Assembly (NCBI GenBank): GCA_017480395.1
Contig: JAFVAS010000211.1
Coordinates: forward strand, 1 to 16,931
DNA length: 16,931 nt
Source: Oscillospiraceae bacterium
Lineage (GTDB): Bacteria > Bacillota > Clostridia > Oscillospirales > Oscillospiraceae
Reading direction: 5' to 3'
The notes under the pieces were generated by a model. That model ran no database searches, was not told where the DNA came from, and worked only from the letters and a program-made list of their open reading frames with translations. Below are positions 6,391-12,980 of the stretch, in pieces; positions within the stretch are counted from its first letter, which is position 1; each line of letters begins with the position of its first letter. Position numbers and translations under genes: made by a program.

Positions 6391-6801
6391 TCAGCTGTAC
6401 AGGGCGCGCATGAAGACGGGATAGCCCTCGTCCACGATGTTGACCACCCGCTTGACCAGGTTGGTGCACTCCTGGCCGCAGGTCTCGTCGTCGATATAGG
6501 CGTCGATCTGGGCCACGACGTCGCAGTCATCGTCCAGGTAGAACTTGACCCAGCGGTACTTCTTGTTCAGCTCGTTGCAGGCGATGATGCCGGCGGCCAT
6601 CAGGTTGCCCTTGAAATTGGCGATCTCCCAGCACTTGAAGCAGACCAGCGGGTCGCCGTCCTTGTCGAAGAAGACGAAGACGGGGATGGTCTTGAGGTTA
6701 TCGCCGGTATAGATGACCTTGACCACGTTGTCGCGCACGTCGGTGTACTTGATGCCCTGGTTGTCCATGTAGTGCATGTAGAGATTCTTGTAGTTCGCCA
6801 T
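6391..6801 (-). CDS. YbjN-domain protein
   Basis: 136 residues, soluble, starting MANYKNLYMHYMDNQGIKYT. It shows the pattern of YbjN-like proteins (putative sensory transduction regulators with a type III secretion chaperone-like fold): an N-terminal helix with a Y-M-D-N-Q-G segment, alternating beta strands (VVKVIYTG, IPVFVFFDKDGD, WVKFYLDDDCDVVAQIDAYI), and a C-terminal helical stretch CGQECTNLVKRVVNIVDEGYPVFMRAL. The V-A-Q-x-D strand followed by a C-G-x-E-C helix is characteristic. It is acidic, with five cysteines, two of them in CGQEC. The biochemical role is unknown. GAGGTG precedes the ATG by 7 bases. It is monocistronic with its own promoter and terminator. Confidence 0.85.
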   Translation of the reverse strand: MANYKNLYMHYMDNQGIKYTDVRDNVVKVIYTGDNLKTIPVFVFFDKDGDPLVCFKCWEIANFKGNLMAAGIIACNELNKKYRWVKFYLDDDCDVVAQIDAYIDDETCGQECTNLVKRVVNIVDEGYPVFMRALYS

Positions 6802-6878
6802 GATGAAACACCTCGTTTGAAAAATAGATTTTCTTCTCTCAGAAGGGCGGCGGCGGGCCGCCTCGTCAGTATGGTTCT

Positions 6879-6908
6879 ATTCTACAACCCAGCCGGGGGT
6901 TACGTCAA
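6879..6908 (-). promoter_or_regulatory. Candidate promoter of the YbjN-like gene
   Basis: Minus strand TTGACG (6908-6903), 18-base spacer, TAGAAT (6884-6879). The predicted start near 6872 gives a leader of about 70 bases containing the GC-rich inverted repeat GGCGGCCCGCCGCC. Confidence 0.65.
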
Positions 6909-6943
6909 TAAAAAAGGATAGAAAAAAGATTAGAAAATCATGA

Positions 6944-7087
6944 AAAACCCCCAAGGGAGAAGAGCAAGGAGAGGGAAAGAAAAAAGGAGAAAAGGAAAGC
7001 GGCGCTTTGCCCGGCAAAGCATTTCGAATCCTGCTTTGCGGAGCAAAGCCACCGCAACTCTTCTCTCTTCTCTTTTCTCTGTTCACT
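6944..7087. repeat. Purine/pyrimidine-rich intergenic element with two GCTTTGC hairpins
   Basis: Main content of the 326-base gap 6802-7127. A purine-only-like arm (6954-7000, AGGAGAGGGAAAG-type) and a pyrimidine arm (7058-7080, CTTCTCTCTTC-type) flank two back-to-back perfect hairpins: GCTTTGC-CCG-GCAAAGC (7004-7020) and GCTTTGC-GGA-GCAAAGC (7033-7049). The tract AGAGAAAAGAGAAGAG on the minus strand of the right arm recurs exactly in the metG-ABC intergenic region. No credible ORF is present. Confidence 0.6.
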
Positions 7088-7122
7088 TCGCTCCCCCGCC
7101 TTTGATTCGGGCGGGGGAGCGA
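7088..7122 (-). terminator. Stable hairpin after the sigma operon (weak terminator)
   Basis: A 13-bp GC-rich stem (7088-7100 with 7110-7122, CTCCCCCGCC/GGCGGGGGAG core) with a 9-base loop lies 5 bases after the last stop codon of the leftward operon. There is no U tract after it on the minus strand, so it may stabilise the 3' end or work with Rho rather than terminate by itself. Confidence 0.45.
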
Positions 7123-7127
7123 TTATT

Positions 7128-7427
7128 TCACGTCCAATAGGTCGGCCAGCCGTAGCGCAGGCAGAGGTCGGCGGCCCCCATGAGCATGGCGAAGCAGATC
7201 AGCACGCACAGCAGCACCACGCTCCACCCGTCCAGCCGGAAGGCGGTGTTGCTCAGGGGCAGCAGGGAGAGGAGCACCTCCAGCCCCAGGAACAGGAACA
7301 CCACCGGCCAGAGGTCGAAGATGAACCGGAAGGTGAGGGCCCCCGTCCACAGATGGATCAGGAACAGCACGCCGAAGAAGATGAGCATGACCCCCAGGGT
7401 GAGGGTGCCGACCTTATGGGTTCGCAT
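7128..7427 (-). CDS. Small LiaF/DUF5668-like membrane protein
   Basis: 99 residues starting MRTHKVGTLTLGVMLIFFGV. The ATG at 7427 has GAGGAGG about 7 bases upstream and overlaps the end of the preceding gene by 14 bases; longer in-frame starts yield a proline/arginine-rich shadow of that gene. Three or four hydrophobic segments: about 6-27, 33-58 (FIFDLWPVVFLFLGLEVLLSLL) and 67-88. The G-x-x-L-I-x-x-G-V-L-F-L opening and the WP-x-x-x-L-x-L-G-L-E motif resemble the transmembrane region shared by LiaI/LiaF-type cell envelope stress proteins (DUF5668). Last gene of the sigma factor operon. A role in envelope stress is inference from family and context. Confidence 0.82.
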   Translation of the reverse strand: MRTHKVGTLTLGVMLIFFGVLFLIHLWTGALTFRFIFDLWPVVFLFLGLEVLLSLLPLSNTAFRLDGWSVVLLCVLICFAMLMGAADLCLRYGWPTYWT

Positions 7428-8118
7428 GGCCGTCCTCCTCTCCCTCCGTGTCGGAGAACTTAGGCGCATCGGTGATGTTGGGCGCATCGGTGACGTTCGG
7501 CGCATCGGCGGCGCTGGGCACGTCGGGGGCGTGGGGGGCGTCGGCAAATTCGGAGACGTAGGTCACCGGGGCGTCATAGACCGGCGGCTCCTCCGGCCGG
7601 GCCTCCTCCGCCTCGTACTCCCGCTTGCCGCCCCGGATCAGCCAGATGCCGGCCAGGATGATGAGCACCGCAATGACGGCCCGGGGGAGGTTGTAGATGA
7701 ATTCGCGCAGGCCGGAGGAGTAGGGGAACAGATCGGCCATCACCCAGTAGAAGGTGCGCCAGAGCTGCTGCGCCCCCACGGCGATCAGGGCCACCGCCAG
7801 CACCGCCTTGAGGCTGCGATCCCAGCGGAATTTGCCGGTGAAGCCCGCCCAGAGCCAGCGGTCCTCCATCTGCCAGAACTGCTCCGGCGGGAGGGAGCGG
7901 AGATTGTGGGTGAGGAAGAAGCTGTAGAACCAGAGGACCAGGCACAGCAGCAGCAGCGGGAACAGGTCGAGCACCCAGGCCACCGCGATGACGGCGCAGC
8001 ACAGCAGCATCAGGCTCAGGCCGGTGCGGTAGAGGCCGAAGTACATCGGCCCCGCCCCGGGCACCAGCGAGAAGCAGAAGGTCCAGAAGCGGTTCTTTTG
8101 ATTAGTCGTGTGATTCAT
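7414..8118 (-). CDS. Multi-pass membrane protein with acidic DAP-repeat tail
   Basis: 234 residues from ATG 8118 (GGGGG at 9 bases); ATG 8124 would add two residues but leaves only 3 bases from the same site. The N-terminus is TM2-domain-like: FSLVPGAGPMYFGLYRTGLSLMLL, then a hydrophobic pair (LLLLCLVLWFYSFF). Two more membrane segments follow (about 103-121 and 144-161). The cytoplasmic-looking tail (about 165-234) is acidic and proline-rich with DAPNVTDAPNITDAP hexapeptide repeats. No enzymatic motif is seen. It overlaps the putative anti-sigma gene upstream and the LiaF-like gene downstream, so all are translationally coupled. Function unknown; probably part of an envelope-signalling module. 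Confidence 0.82.
   Translation of the reverse strand: MNHTTNQKNRFWTFCFSLVPGAGPMYFGLYRTGLSLMLLCCAVIAVAWVLDLFPLLLLCLVLWFYSFFLTHNLRSLPPEQFWQMEDRWLWAGFTGKFRWDRSLKAVLAVALIAVGAQQLWRTFYWVMADLFPYSSGLREFIYNLPRAVIAVLIILAGIWLIRGGKREYEAEEARPEEPPVYDAPVTYVSEFADAPHAPDVPSAADAPNVTDAPNITDAPKFSDTEGEEDGHANP
7463..7516. repeat. 18-bp tandem repeat, three units, coding
   Basis: Units at 7463-7480, 7481-7498 and 7499-7516 share GGCGCATCGG followed by variable bases. They encode the DAPxxx hexapeptides in the tail of the membrane protein; the fourth copy is degenerate. Confidence 0.8.
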
Positions 8119-8569
8119 GTTCATTTTCCCCCATATGATTCAAGCTGAAATGAGATTGGAAGCTTCGGAAGTGGTCGTCGGCGGAGCGGAAGCGCTCCCC
8201 CAGGTCGGGCAGGGTGACCTCGGGCAGGGACAGGTCAGGCAGGGAGGGCATCGGGAGCTGGAGCTGCGCCGCCTGGGAGACCTCCGCGCCGTGCCGGGAC
8301 ACCAGAGATCCCAGAGGGACGGTGCCGAAGAGCAGCAGCAGCGCCGCCGCCACCGAGACCCCCACCCGAATGCAGTAGGCGTGAAAGCGCTGCCGGGGCG
8401 TCTTTTGCGACGGGATGGATGGCGCGGAGCGGAGGACGGCCAGCGTCACCTCCTTCACCAGACGGTGGGCGTAGAGCAGCCCCTCTGCCTCGCTGCAGGC
8501 GATCAGCGCCTCCAGCGCGTCGTCGCTGAGGTAGTCCAGCGGTTACAGGGTGAGATTGGGATCGGTCAT
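8102..8569 (-). pseudogene. Probable membrane anti-sigma factor interrupted by in-frame TAA at codon 9
   Basis: The frame opens with an ATG at 8569 that overlaps the sigma factor stop as ATGA, reads MTDPNLTL, hits TAA (8545-8543), and then continues in the same frame as PLDYLSDDALEALIACSEAE...LYAHRLVKEVTLAVLRS for 146 more codons. The remainder has an N-terminal helical part, one membrane segment (AYCIRVGVSVAAALLLLFGTV) and a proline/leucine-rich extracytoplasmic part ending with an acidic tail. Sigma / single-TM partner with ATGA coupling is the classic ECF sigma/anti-sigma layout, so I infer an anti-sigma role; no zinc HxxxCxxC motif is visible. A GTG at 8458 could start a 118-residue product lacking the N-terminal sigma-binding part, but has no good ribosome binding site. 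Real mutation, readthrough or a sequencing error are all possible. Confidence 0.7.
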
Positions 8570-9117
8570 TCACTTCGCCCCCTTCCGAGTGATTTTTGCA
8601 GCTGTGCCTTGGCCCGGTAGACCCGGGTCTGCACGGTTTTGAGGTTTTCGCCCGTGGCGCGGGCGATCTCCTGAAAGGATCGCTCCTCCACGAAGTAGGC
8701 CAGGGCGGTGGAGCGGTAGGGCTCCTTCAGCGCCAGGCAGGCCGCGTGCAGGGACTCGTGTACCTCCGCCTCCAGCACCCGCCGCTCCGGGTCGGGGGCC
8801 GGGTCGGGGACAAAGGGGAGGGCCTCCTCCCCGTCCTGCACCAGCCGGAGCCGTCGTCGCCGCAGCGCGTCGGTGCACTTGTTGGCGGCGATGCGGCACA
8901 GCCAGGCCTTTTCGTTGGCCCCGTCGAACCGATCGAGGGCGCGCCAGGCGGCGAGGAAGGTCTCCTGGGTGAGGTCCTGGGCCTCGCAATAGTCGTCCAC
9001 CATCCGGTAGCATACGGTGAAGACGAGGTCCTGCCAGCGGTCGATCATCCTTTCCAGTTGTGCTGTGCGCTCGATGTCGGCCGCCTCCCCTCCGTCAGAT
9101 ATATCTGCTATCATCAT
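8566..9117 (-). CDS. ECF-type RNA polymerase sigma factor
   Basis: 183 residues from ATG 9117. Region 2 (about 24-90) shows DLVFTVCYRMVDDYCEAQDLTQETFLAAWRAL and a -10-melting segment KAWLCRIAANKCTDALRRRR. A short acidic linker (about 95-120) leads to region 4 (about 122-176, ALAYFVEERSFQEIARATGE then LKTVQTRVYRAKAQLQKSL), the -35-reading HTH. There is no region 1 or 3, as in group 4 sigma factors. The start is uncertain: adjacent ATGs at 9117/9114 lack a Shine-Dalgarno, a TTG at 9135 is unlikely, and ATG 9048 (GGAAAGG directly abutting) would cut into region 2. Its stop overlaps the start of the anti-sigma frame. Target regulon unknown. Confidence 0.9.
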   Translation of the reverse strand: MMIADISDGGEAADIERTAQLERMIDRWQDLVFTVCYRMVDDYCEAQDLTQETFLAAWRALDRFDGANEKAWLCRIAANKCTDALRRRRLRLVQDGEEALPFVPDPAPDPERRVLEAEVHESLHAACLALKEPYRSTALAYFVEERSFQEIARATGENLKTVQTRVYRAKAQLQKSLGRGRSE

Positions 9118-9225
9118 AACGCCGGAGGGGGGCAAAAGTCTTCACAAAACGAAAAACTTTTTTCGGTTTTTCCCGCCGGGGGACAAATCGGCCCCAAGTG
9201 GTTGCAAAATGCGAAAAAACAGGGC

Positions 9226-9255
9226 TTGCGAATCCCCTTCCATCGGGTATATAAT
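9226..9255 (+). promoter_or_regulatory. Sigma-A type promoter of metG
   Basis: TTGCGA (9226-9231), 18-base spacer, TATAAT (9250-9255) within TATATAATA. Predicted start is near 9262, giving a leader of about 73 bases. Confidence 0.7.
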
Positions 9256-9264
9256 AAATGTCCA

Positions 9265-9310
9265 GGCGCACATTTGCGCCCCATACCGTTCCGCCTTCCA
9301 TTCGGGCGGA
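9265..9310 (+). promoter_or_regulatory. Two hairpins in the metG leader
   Basis: GGCGCA-CATT-TGCGCC (9265-9280, perfect, at the very 5' end of the predicted RNA) and TCCGCC ... GGCGGA (9290-9310, 9-base loop). They do not resemble a T-box or SAM riboswitch (too short, no specifier or T-box sequence). A 5' stabilising role is possible. Confidence 0.4.
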
Positions 9311-9334
9311 CGAATTGAGGAGGAAACCCAAACC

Positions 9335-11299
9335 ATGAGCGAGAAATTCTATATCACAACGCCGATCTACTACCCCTCGGACAAGCTGCACATCGGGCAC
9401 ACCTACTGCACCGTGGCCACCGACGCCATGGCCCGGTACAAGCGGCTCCAGGGCTACGACGTGATGTTCCTGACCGGCACCGACGAGCACGGCCAGAAGA
9501 TCGAGGACCGCGCCAAGGAGGCCGGCGTCACCCCCCAGGCCTTTGTGGACAAGATCGTCACCGGGCCCAAGGGCGTGGTGGATCTGTGGAAGCTGATGAA
9601 CATCTCCAACGACCGATTCATCCGCACCACCGACGGCTATCACGTCTCCGCCATCCAGAAGATCTTCAAGAAGATGCACGACAACGGGGACATCTACAAG
9701 GGGAAATACGTCGGCAAATACTGCAAGCCCTGCGAGTCCTTCTGGACGGAGAGCCAGCTGGTGGACGGCAAGTGCCCCGACTGCGGCCGGGAGGTGCAGG
9801 ACGCCGAGGAGGAGGCCTATTTCTTCCGGCTGTCCAAGTACGCCGACCGGGTGCAGCACCTGCTGGAGGACACCGACTTTCTGCAGCCCCGCTCCCGGGT
9901 GCACGAGATGGTGAACAACTTCATCAAGCCCGGCCTGGAGGATCTGTGCGTCTCCCGCACCAGCTTCACCTGGGGCGTGCCCGTGGACTTTGATCCCGGC
10001 CATGTGGTCTACGTCTGGGTGGACGCCCTGTTCAATTATACCACCGCCCTGGGCTATCAGAACGACGAATATCAGGACTTCGACGCCTTCTGGCCCGCCG
10101 ACGTCCACTTCGTCGGCAAGGAGATCGTCCGCTTCCACTCCATCAGCTGGCCCGCCATGTGCTGGAGCGTCGGCATCCCCCTGCCCAAGCACGTCTTCGG
10201 CCACGGCTGGCTGCTGCTGGACGGCGGCAAGATGTCCAAGAGCAAGGGCAACGTGGTGGACCCCTATATCCTGGCCGAGCAGTTCGGCACCGACGCCCTG
10301 CGCTTCTTCCTGCTGCGCACCTTCCCCTTCGGCAGCGACGGCAACTTCTCCAACGAGCTGCTGATTAACACCATCAATGTGGATCTGGCCAACGACCTGG
10401 GCAACCTGGTCAGCCGCACCACCGCCATGGTGGGCAAGTATTTCGGCGGCACCCTGCCCGCCGCCCGGCAGGCCGACCCCCTGGACGACGACCTGCTGGC
10501 CCAGGCCTCCGCCCTGCGGGGAAATTATGAGGAGCAGATGGAGAAGTACGCCTTCCAGAACGCCCTCGCCGAGGTCTTTAAGGTCATCTCCCGGGCCAAC
10601 AAGTATATCGACGAGACCATGCCCTGGGTGCTCTCCCGGGATATGGAGGCCAACGGCGCCCGGCTGGCCACCGTGATGTACAACCTGCTGGAGGTCACCC
10701 GCATCTGCGGCGTTCTGCTCCAGCCCTTCATGCCCGAGCGCATGGAGCGCCTCTTCGCCCAGATCGGCGCGGACGAGGGTGTCCGCACCTGGGACAGCGC
10801 CGCCCGCTTTGGGGCCCTGCCCGCCGAGGTCAGCGTGGTCAAGGGGGAGAACCTCTTCCCCCGCGTGGACGTGGAGCAGGCCCTCGCCGCCCTGGATGCC
10901 GCCGCGGAGGCCGCCAAGCGCGCCGCCCTGCCCCCGGTGGAGGTGGAGCCCCAGCTGGAGGAGTCCGTGGACTTTGACACCTTCTGCAGCTGCGACCTGC
11001 GGGCGGTCAAGGTCAAGGACTGCCAGGCCGTCAAGAAGAGCAACAAGCTGCTCTGCTTCACCCTGGACGACGGCACCGGGACGGATCGGCAGATCCTCTC
11101 CGGCATCGCCGCCTACTACAAGCCGGAGGAGCTGATCGGCAAGACCCTGGCCGCCATCGTCAATCTGCCCGCCCGGAAGATGATGGGGAAGGAGAGCTGC
11201 GGCATGCTGCTCTCCGCCGTCCACACCGAGCACGGGGAGGAGAAGCTCCACCTGCTCATCCTGGACGACGCCATCCCCGCCGGGGCGAAGGTTTGTTAA
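9335..11299 (+). CDS. metG: Methionyl-tRNA synthetase with C-terminal tRNA-binding domain
   Basis: 654-residue class I synthetase charging initiator and elongator tRNA-Met. The start ATG at 9335 has GAGGAGG 11 bases upstream; the reading frame is open far upstream but that part is not coding. Signature HIGH (19-22, KLHIGHTYC), a zinc knuckle C130/C133/C147/C150 (YCKPC...KCPDC), KMSKS (299-303) followed by KGNVVDP, an anticodon-binding helical domain (about 350-520), and a C-terminal EMAP-II/Trbp111-like OB-fold (about 545-654, FCSCDLRAVKVKDC to HLLILDDAIPAGAKV) for dimerisation and tRNA binding. Length is typical of Firmicutes MetRS. No T-box is seen upstream. It diverges from the ECF sigma operon. 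Confidence 0.97.
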   Translation: MSEKFYITTPIYYPSDKLHIGHTYCTVATDAMARYKRLQGYDVMFLTGTDEHGQKIEDRAKEAGVTPQAFVDKIVTGPKGVVDLWKLMNISNDRFIRTTDGYHVSAIQKIFKKMHDNGDIYKGKYVGKYCKPCESFWTESQLVDGKCPDCGREVQDAEEEAYFFRLSKYADRVQHLLEDTDFLQPRSRVHEMVNNFIKPGLEDLCVSRTSFTWGVPVDFDPGHVVYVWVDALFNYTTALGYQNDEYQDFDAFWPADVHFVGKEIVRFHSISWPAMCWSVGIPLPKHVFGHGWLLLDGGKMSKSKGNVVDPYILAEQFGTDALRFFLLRTFPFGSDGNFSNELLINTINVDLANDLGNLVSRTTAMVGKYFGGTLPAARQADPLDDDLLAQASALRGNYEEQMEKYAFQNALAEVFKVISRANKYIDETMPWVLSRDMEANGARLATVMYNLLEVTRICGVLLQPFMPERMERLFAQIGADEGVRTWDSAARFGALPAEVSVVKGENLFPRVDVEQALAALDAAAEAAKRAALPPVEVEPQLEESVDFDTFCSCDLRAVKVKDCQAVKKSNKLLCFTLDDGTGTDRQILSGIAAYYKPEELIGKTLAAIVNLPARKMMGKESCGMLLSAVHTEHGEEKLHLLILDDAIPAGAKVC

Positions 11300-11426
11300 G
11301 AGAAGAGAGAAAAGAGAAGAGTGAAGAGAAAAGGTGTGCTGCGCACATCGGATTGCGGCACCCCGCTGGCGGAGCGCCGAGGGATAAAGGGATAAAAAGC
11401 ACAGAGAAGAGAACACGAGAGAAAGG
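11300..11426. repeat. Purine-rich intergenic tract with small hairpins
   Basis: Right after the metG stop a run of almost only A/G (11298-11332, AGAGAAGAGAGAAAAGAGAA type) precedes a perfect TGTGC-TGC-GCACA hairpin and a GC-rich segment with CCGC-TG-GCGG; more purines follow up to the ABC start. It resembles the element at 6944-7087 in composition and layout and shares AGAGAAAAGAGAAGAG with it. No clear terminator or promoter is seen here, so the ABC operon promoter is not located. Confidence 0.5.
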
Positions 11427-12980
11427 ATGATTGGATTGGCTCAGACACCCGTTGTCCAGATGAAGGGCATCACCAAGCGCTTCGGCCATGTCGTCGCCAA
11501 CAGCCAGGTGGATCTGACGGTCTATCAGGGCGAGATCCTGTCCCTGCTGGGAGAGAACGGCAGCGGCAAGACCACCCTGATGAACATGCTCTCCGGCATC
11601 TACTTCCCCGACGAGGGCCAGATCTTTGTCGGCGGGCGGGAGGTGACCATCGCCTCCCCCAAGGACGCCTTCGACCTGCACATCGGCATGATCCATCAGC
11701 ACTTCAAGCTGGTGGACGTCTTCACCGCCGTGGAGAACATCGCCCTCGGCCTGGAGGGGAAGCTGGTGCTCGACAAGCGGGAGGTGGCCGCCCGGGTCAA
11801 GGAGATCTGCGACAAGTACGGCTTTGACGTGGACCCCAACCAGAAGGTCTACTCCATGTCGGTCTCCCAGAAGCAGACGCTGGAGATCGTCAAGGTGCTC
11901 TACCGGGGGGCGGACATCCTGATTCTGGACGAGCCCACGGCGGTGCTCACCCCCCAGGAGACGGACAAGCTCTTCGCCGTGCTGCGCAACATGAAGGCCG
12001 ACGGAAAGAGCGTCATCATCATCACCCACAAGCTTCACGAGGTGATGAGCGTCTCCGACCGGGTGGCGGTGCTGCGCAAGGGGGAGTATATCGGCGACGT
12101 TCCCACCGCCGAGACCAGCCCCCAGGAGCTGACCAACATGATGGTGGGGCGGCAGGTGAGCCTGAACATCGACCGGCCCGCCCCCAAGGACCCCAAGCCC
12201 CGGCTGGAGGTCAGGGGGCTGAACATCACCGACTCCGCCGGTGTGCGCATCCTGAAGGACGTGAGCTTTACCGCCAACTCCGGTGAGATTCTGGGCATCG
12301 CGGGCATCTCCGGCTGCGGCCAGAAGGAGCTGCTGGAGGCCATCGCCGGCCTGCAGAGCGTGGACAAGGGCTCCAGCATCCTCTATCTGGACCCGGCCAC
12401 CGGCGCGCAAGAGCAGATCATCGGCCAGAACCCGAAAAAGATCCGGGACATGGGCATCGCCCTCTCCTTCGTGCCGGAGGACCGGCTGGGCATGGGCCTG
12501 GTGGGGGACATGAACATCCCCGCCAACATGATGCTCAAGACCTACGGCGAGGGGCACGGCCTGCTGGTCAACCGAAAGGCCCCCCGGGATCTGGCCGAGG
12601 AGGTGGTGGAGCAGCTGGAGGTGGTCACCCCCGACGTCTTCACCCCGGTGCGGAAGCTCTCCGGCGGCAATGTCCAGAAGATTCTGGTGGGCCGGGAGCT
12701 GGCCAGCCACCCCAGCGTGCTGATGACCGCCTACGCCGTGCGGGGGCTGGACATCAACACCTCCTACGCCATCTACGACCTGCTCAACCAGCAGAAGGCC
12801 CAGGGCTGCGCCGTCATCTACGTCGGCGAGGATCTGGATGTGCTGCTGGAGCTGTGCGACCGCATTCTGGTGCTGTGCTCCGGTGAGGTCAACGGCATTC
12901 TGGACGGCCCCTCCGCCACCAAGGAGCAGGTGGGCCTGCTCATGACCAATCTCCAGAAGGGAGGCGCGGACCATGGCTAA
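11427..12980 (+). CDS. Nucleoside/BMP-type ABC transporter, duplicated ATPase subunit
   Basis: 517 residues with two ABC domains, the architecture of the NupA/YufO and RbsA/MglA families. Domain 1: Walker A GENGSGKTT (42-50), Q-loop HQHFKLVDVFTAVENI (90-105), a degenerate signature SMSVSQKQTLEI (143-153), Walker B ILILDEPTAVLTPQE. Domain 2: Walker A-like GISGCGQKE lacks the GK(S/T), the signature LSGGN is intact (411-415), and the Walker B region VLMTAYAVRGLD lacks the usual acidic residues. Site 1 (Walker A/B of domain 1 with LSGGN of domain 2) is thus the only complete ATP site. The motif GLVGDMNIPANMML is typical of the nucleoside group. ATG 11427 abuts AAAGG; TTG 11436 has better spacing. 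It overlaps the first permease by 8 bases. Confidence 0.92.
   Translation: MIGLAQTPVVQMKGITKRFGHVVANSQVDLTVYQGEILSLLGENGSGKTTLMNMLSGIYFPDEGQIFVGGREVTIASPKDAFDLHIGMIHQHFKLVDVFTAVENIALGLEGKLVLDKREVAARVKEICDKYGFDVDPNQKVYSMSVSQKQTLEIVKVLYRGADILILDEPTAVLTPQETDKLFAVLRNMKADGKSVIIITHKLHEVMSVSDRVAVLRKGEYIGDVPTAETSPQELTNMMVGRQVSLNIDRPAPKDPKPRLEVRGLNITDSAGVRILKDVSFTANSGEILGIAGISGCGQKELLEAIAGLQSVDKGSSILYLDPATGAQEQIIGQNPKKIRDMGIALSFVPEDRLGMGLVGDMNIPANMMLKTYGEGHGLLVNRKAPRDLAEEVVEQLEVVTPDVFTPVRKLSGGNVQKILVGRELASHPSVLMTAYAVRGLDINTSYAIYDLLNQQKAQGCAVIYVGEDLDVLLELCDRILVLCSGEVNGILDGPSATKEQVGLLMTNLQKGGADHG

Noticed and set aside
6877..7086. Minus-strand ORF of 69 codons in the 6802-7127 gap
   Set aside because: Phe/Ser/Pro-rich product arising from the purine/pyrimidine tracts; no ribosome binding site and it overlaps the promoter of the YbjN-like gene.
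7124..7139. TATTTCACGTCCAATA as a third parS site
   Set aside because: Only the left half and centre match; several mismatches in the right arm break the palindrome, and it overlaps a stop codon.
9150..9175. CGAAAAACTTTTTTCG as a terminator in the sigma/metG divergent region
   Set aside because: An AT-rich stem with almost no loop; no transcript is expected to end there.
9095..11416. Minus-strand ORF of 773 codons opposite metG
   Set aside because: Codon-composition shadow of metG; low-complexity Gly/Val/His/Asp protein without recognisable motifs.
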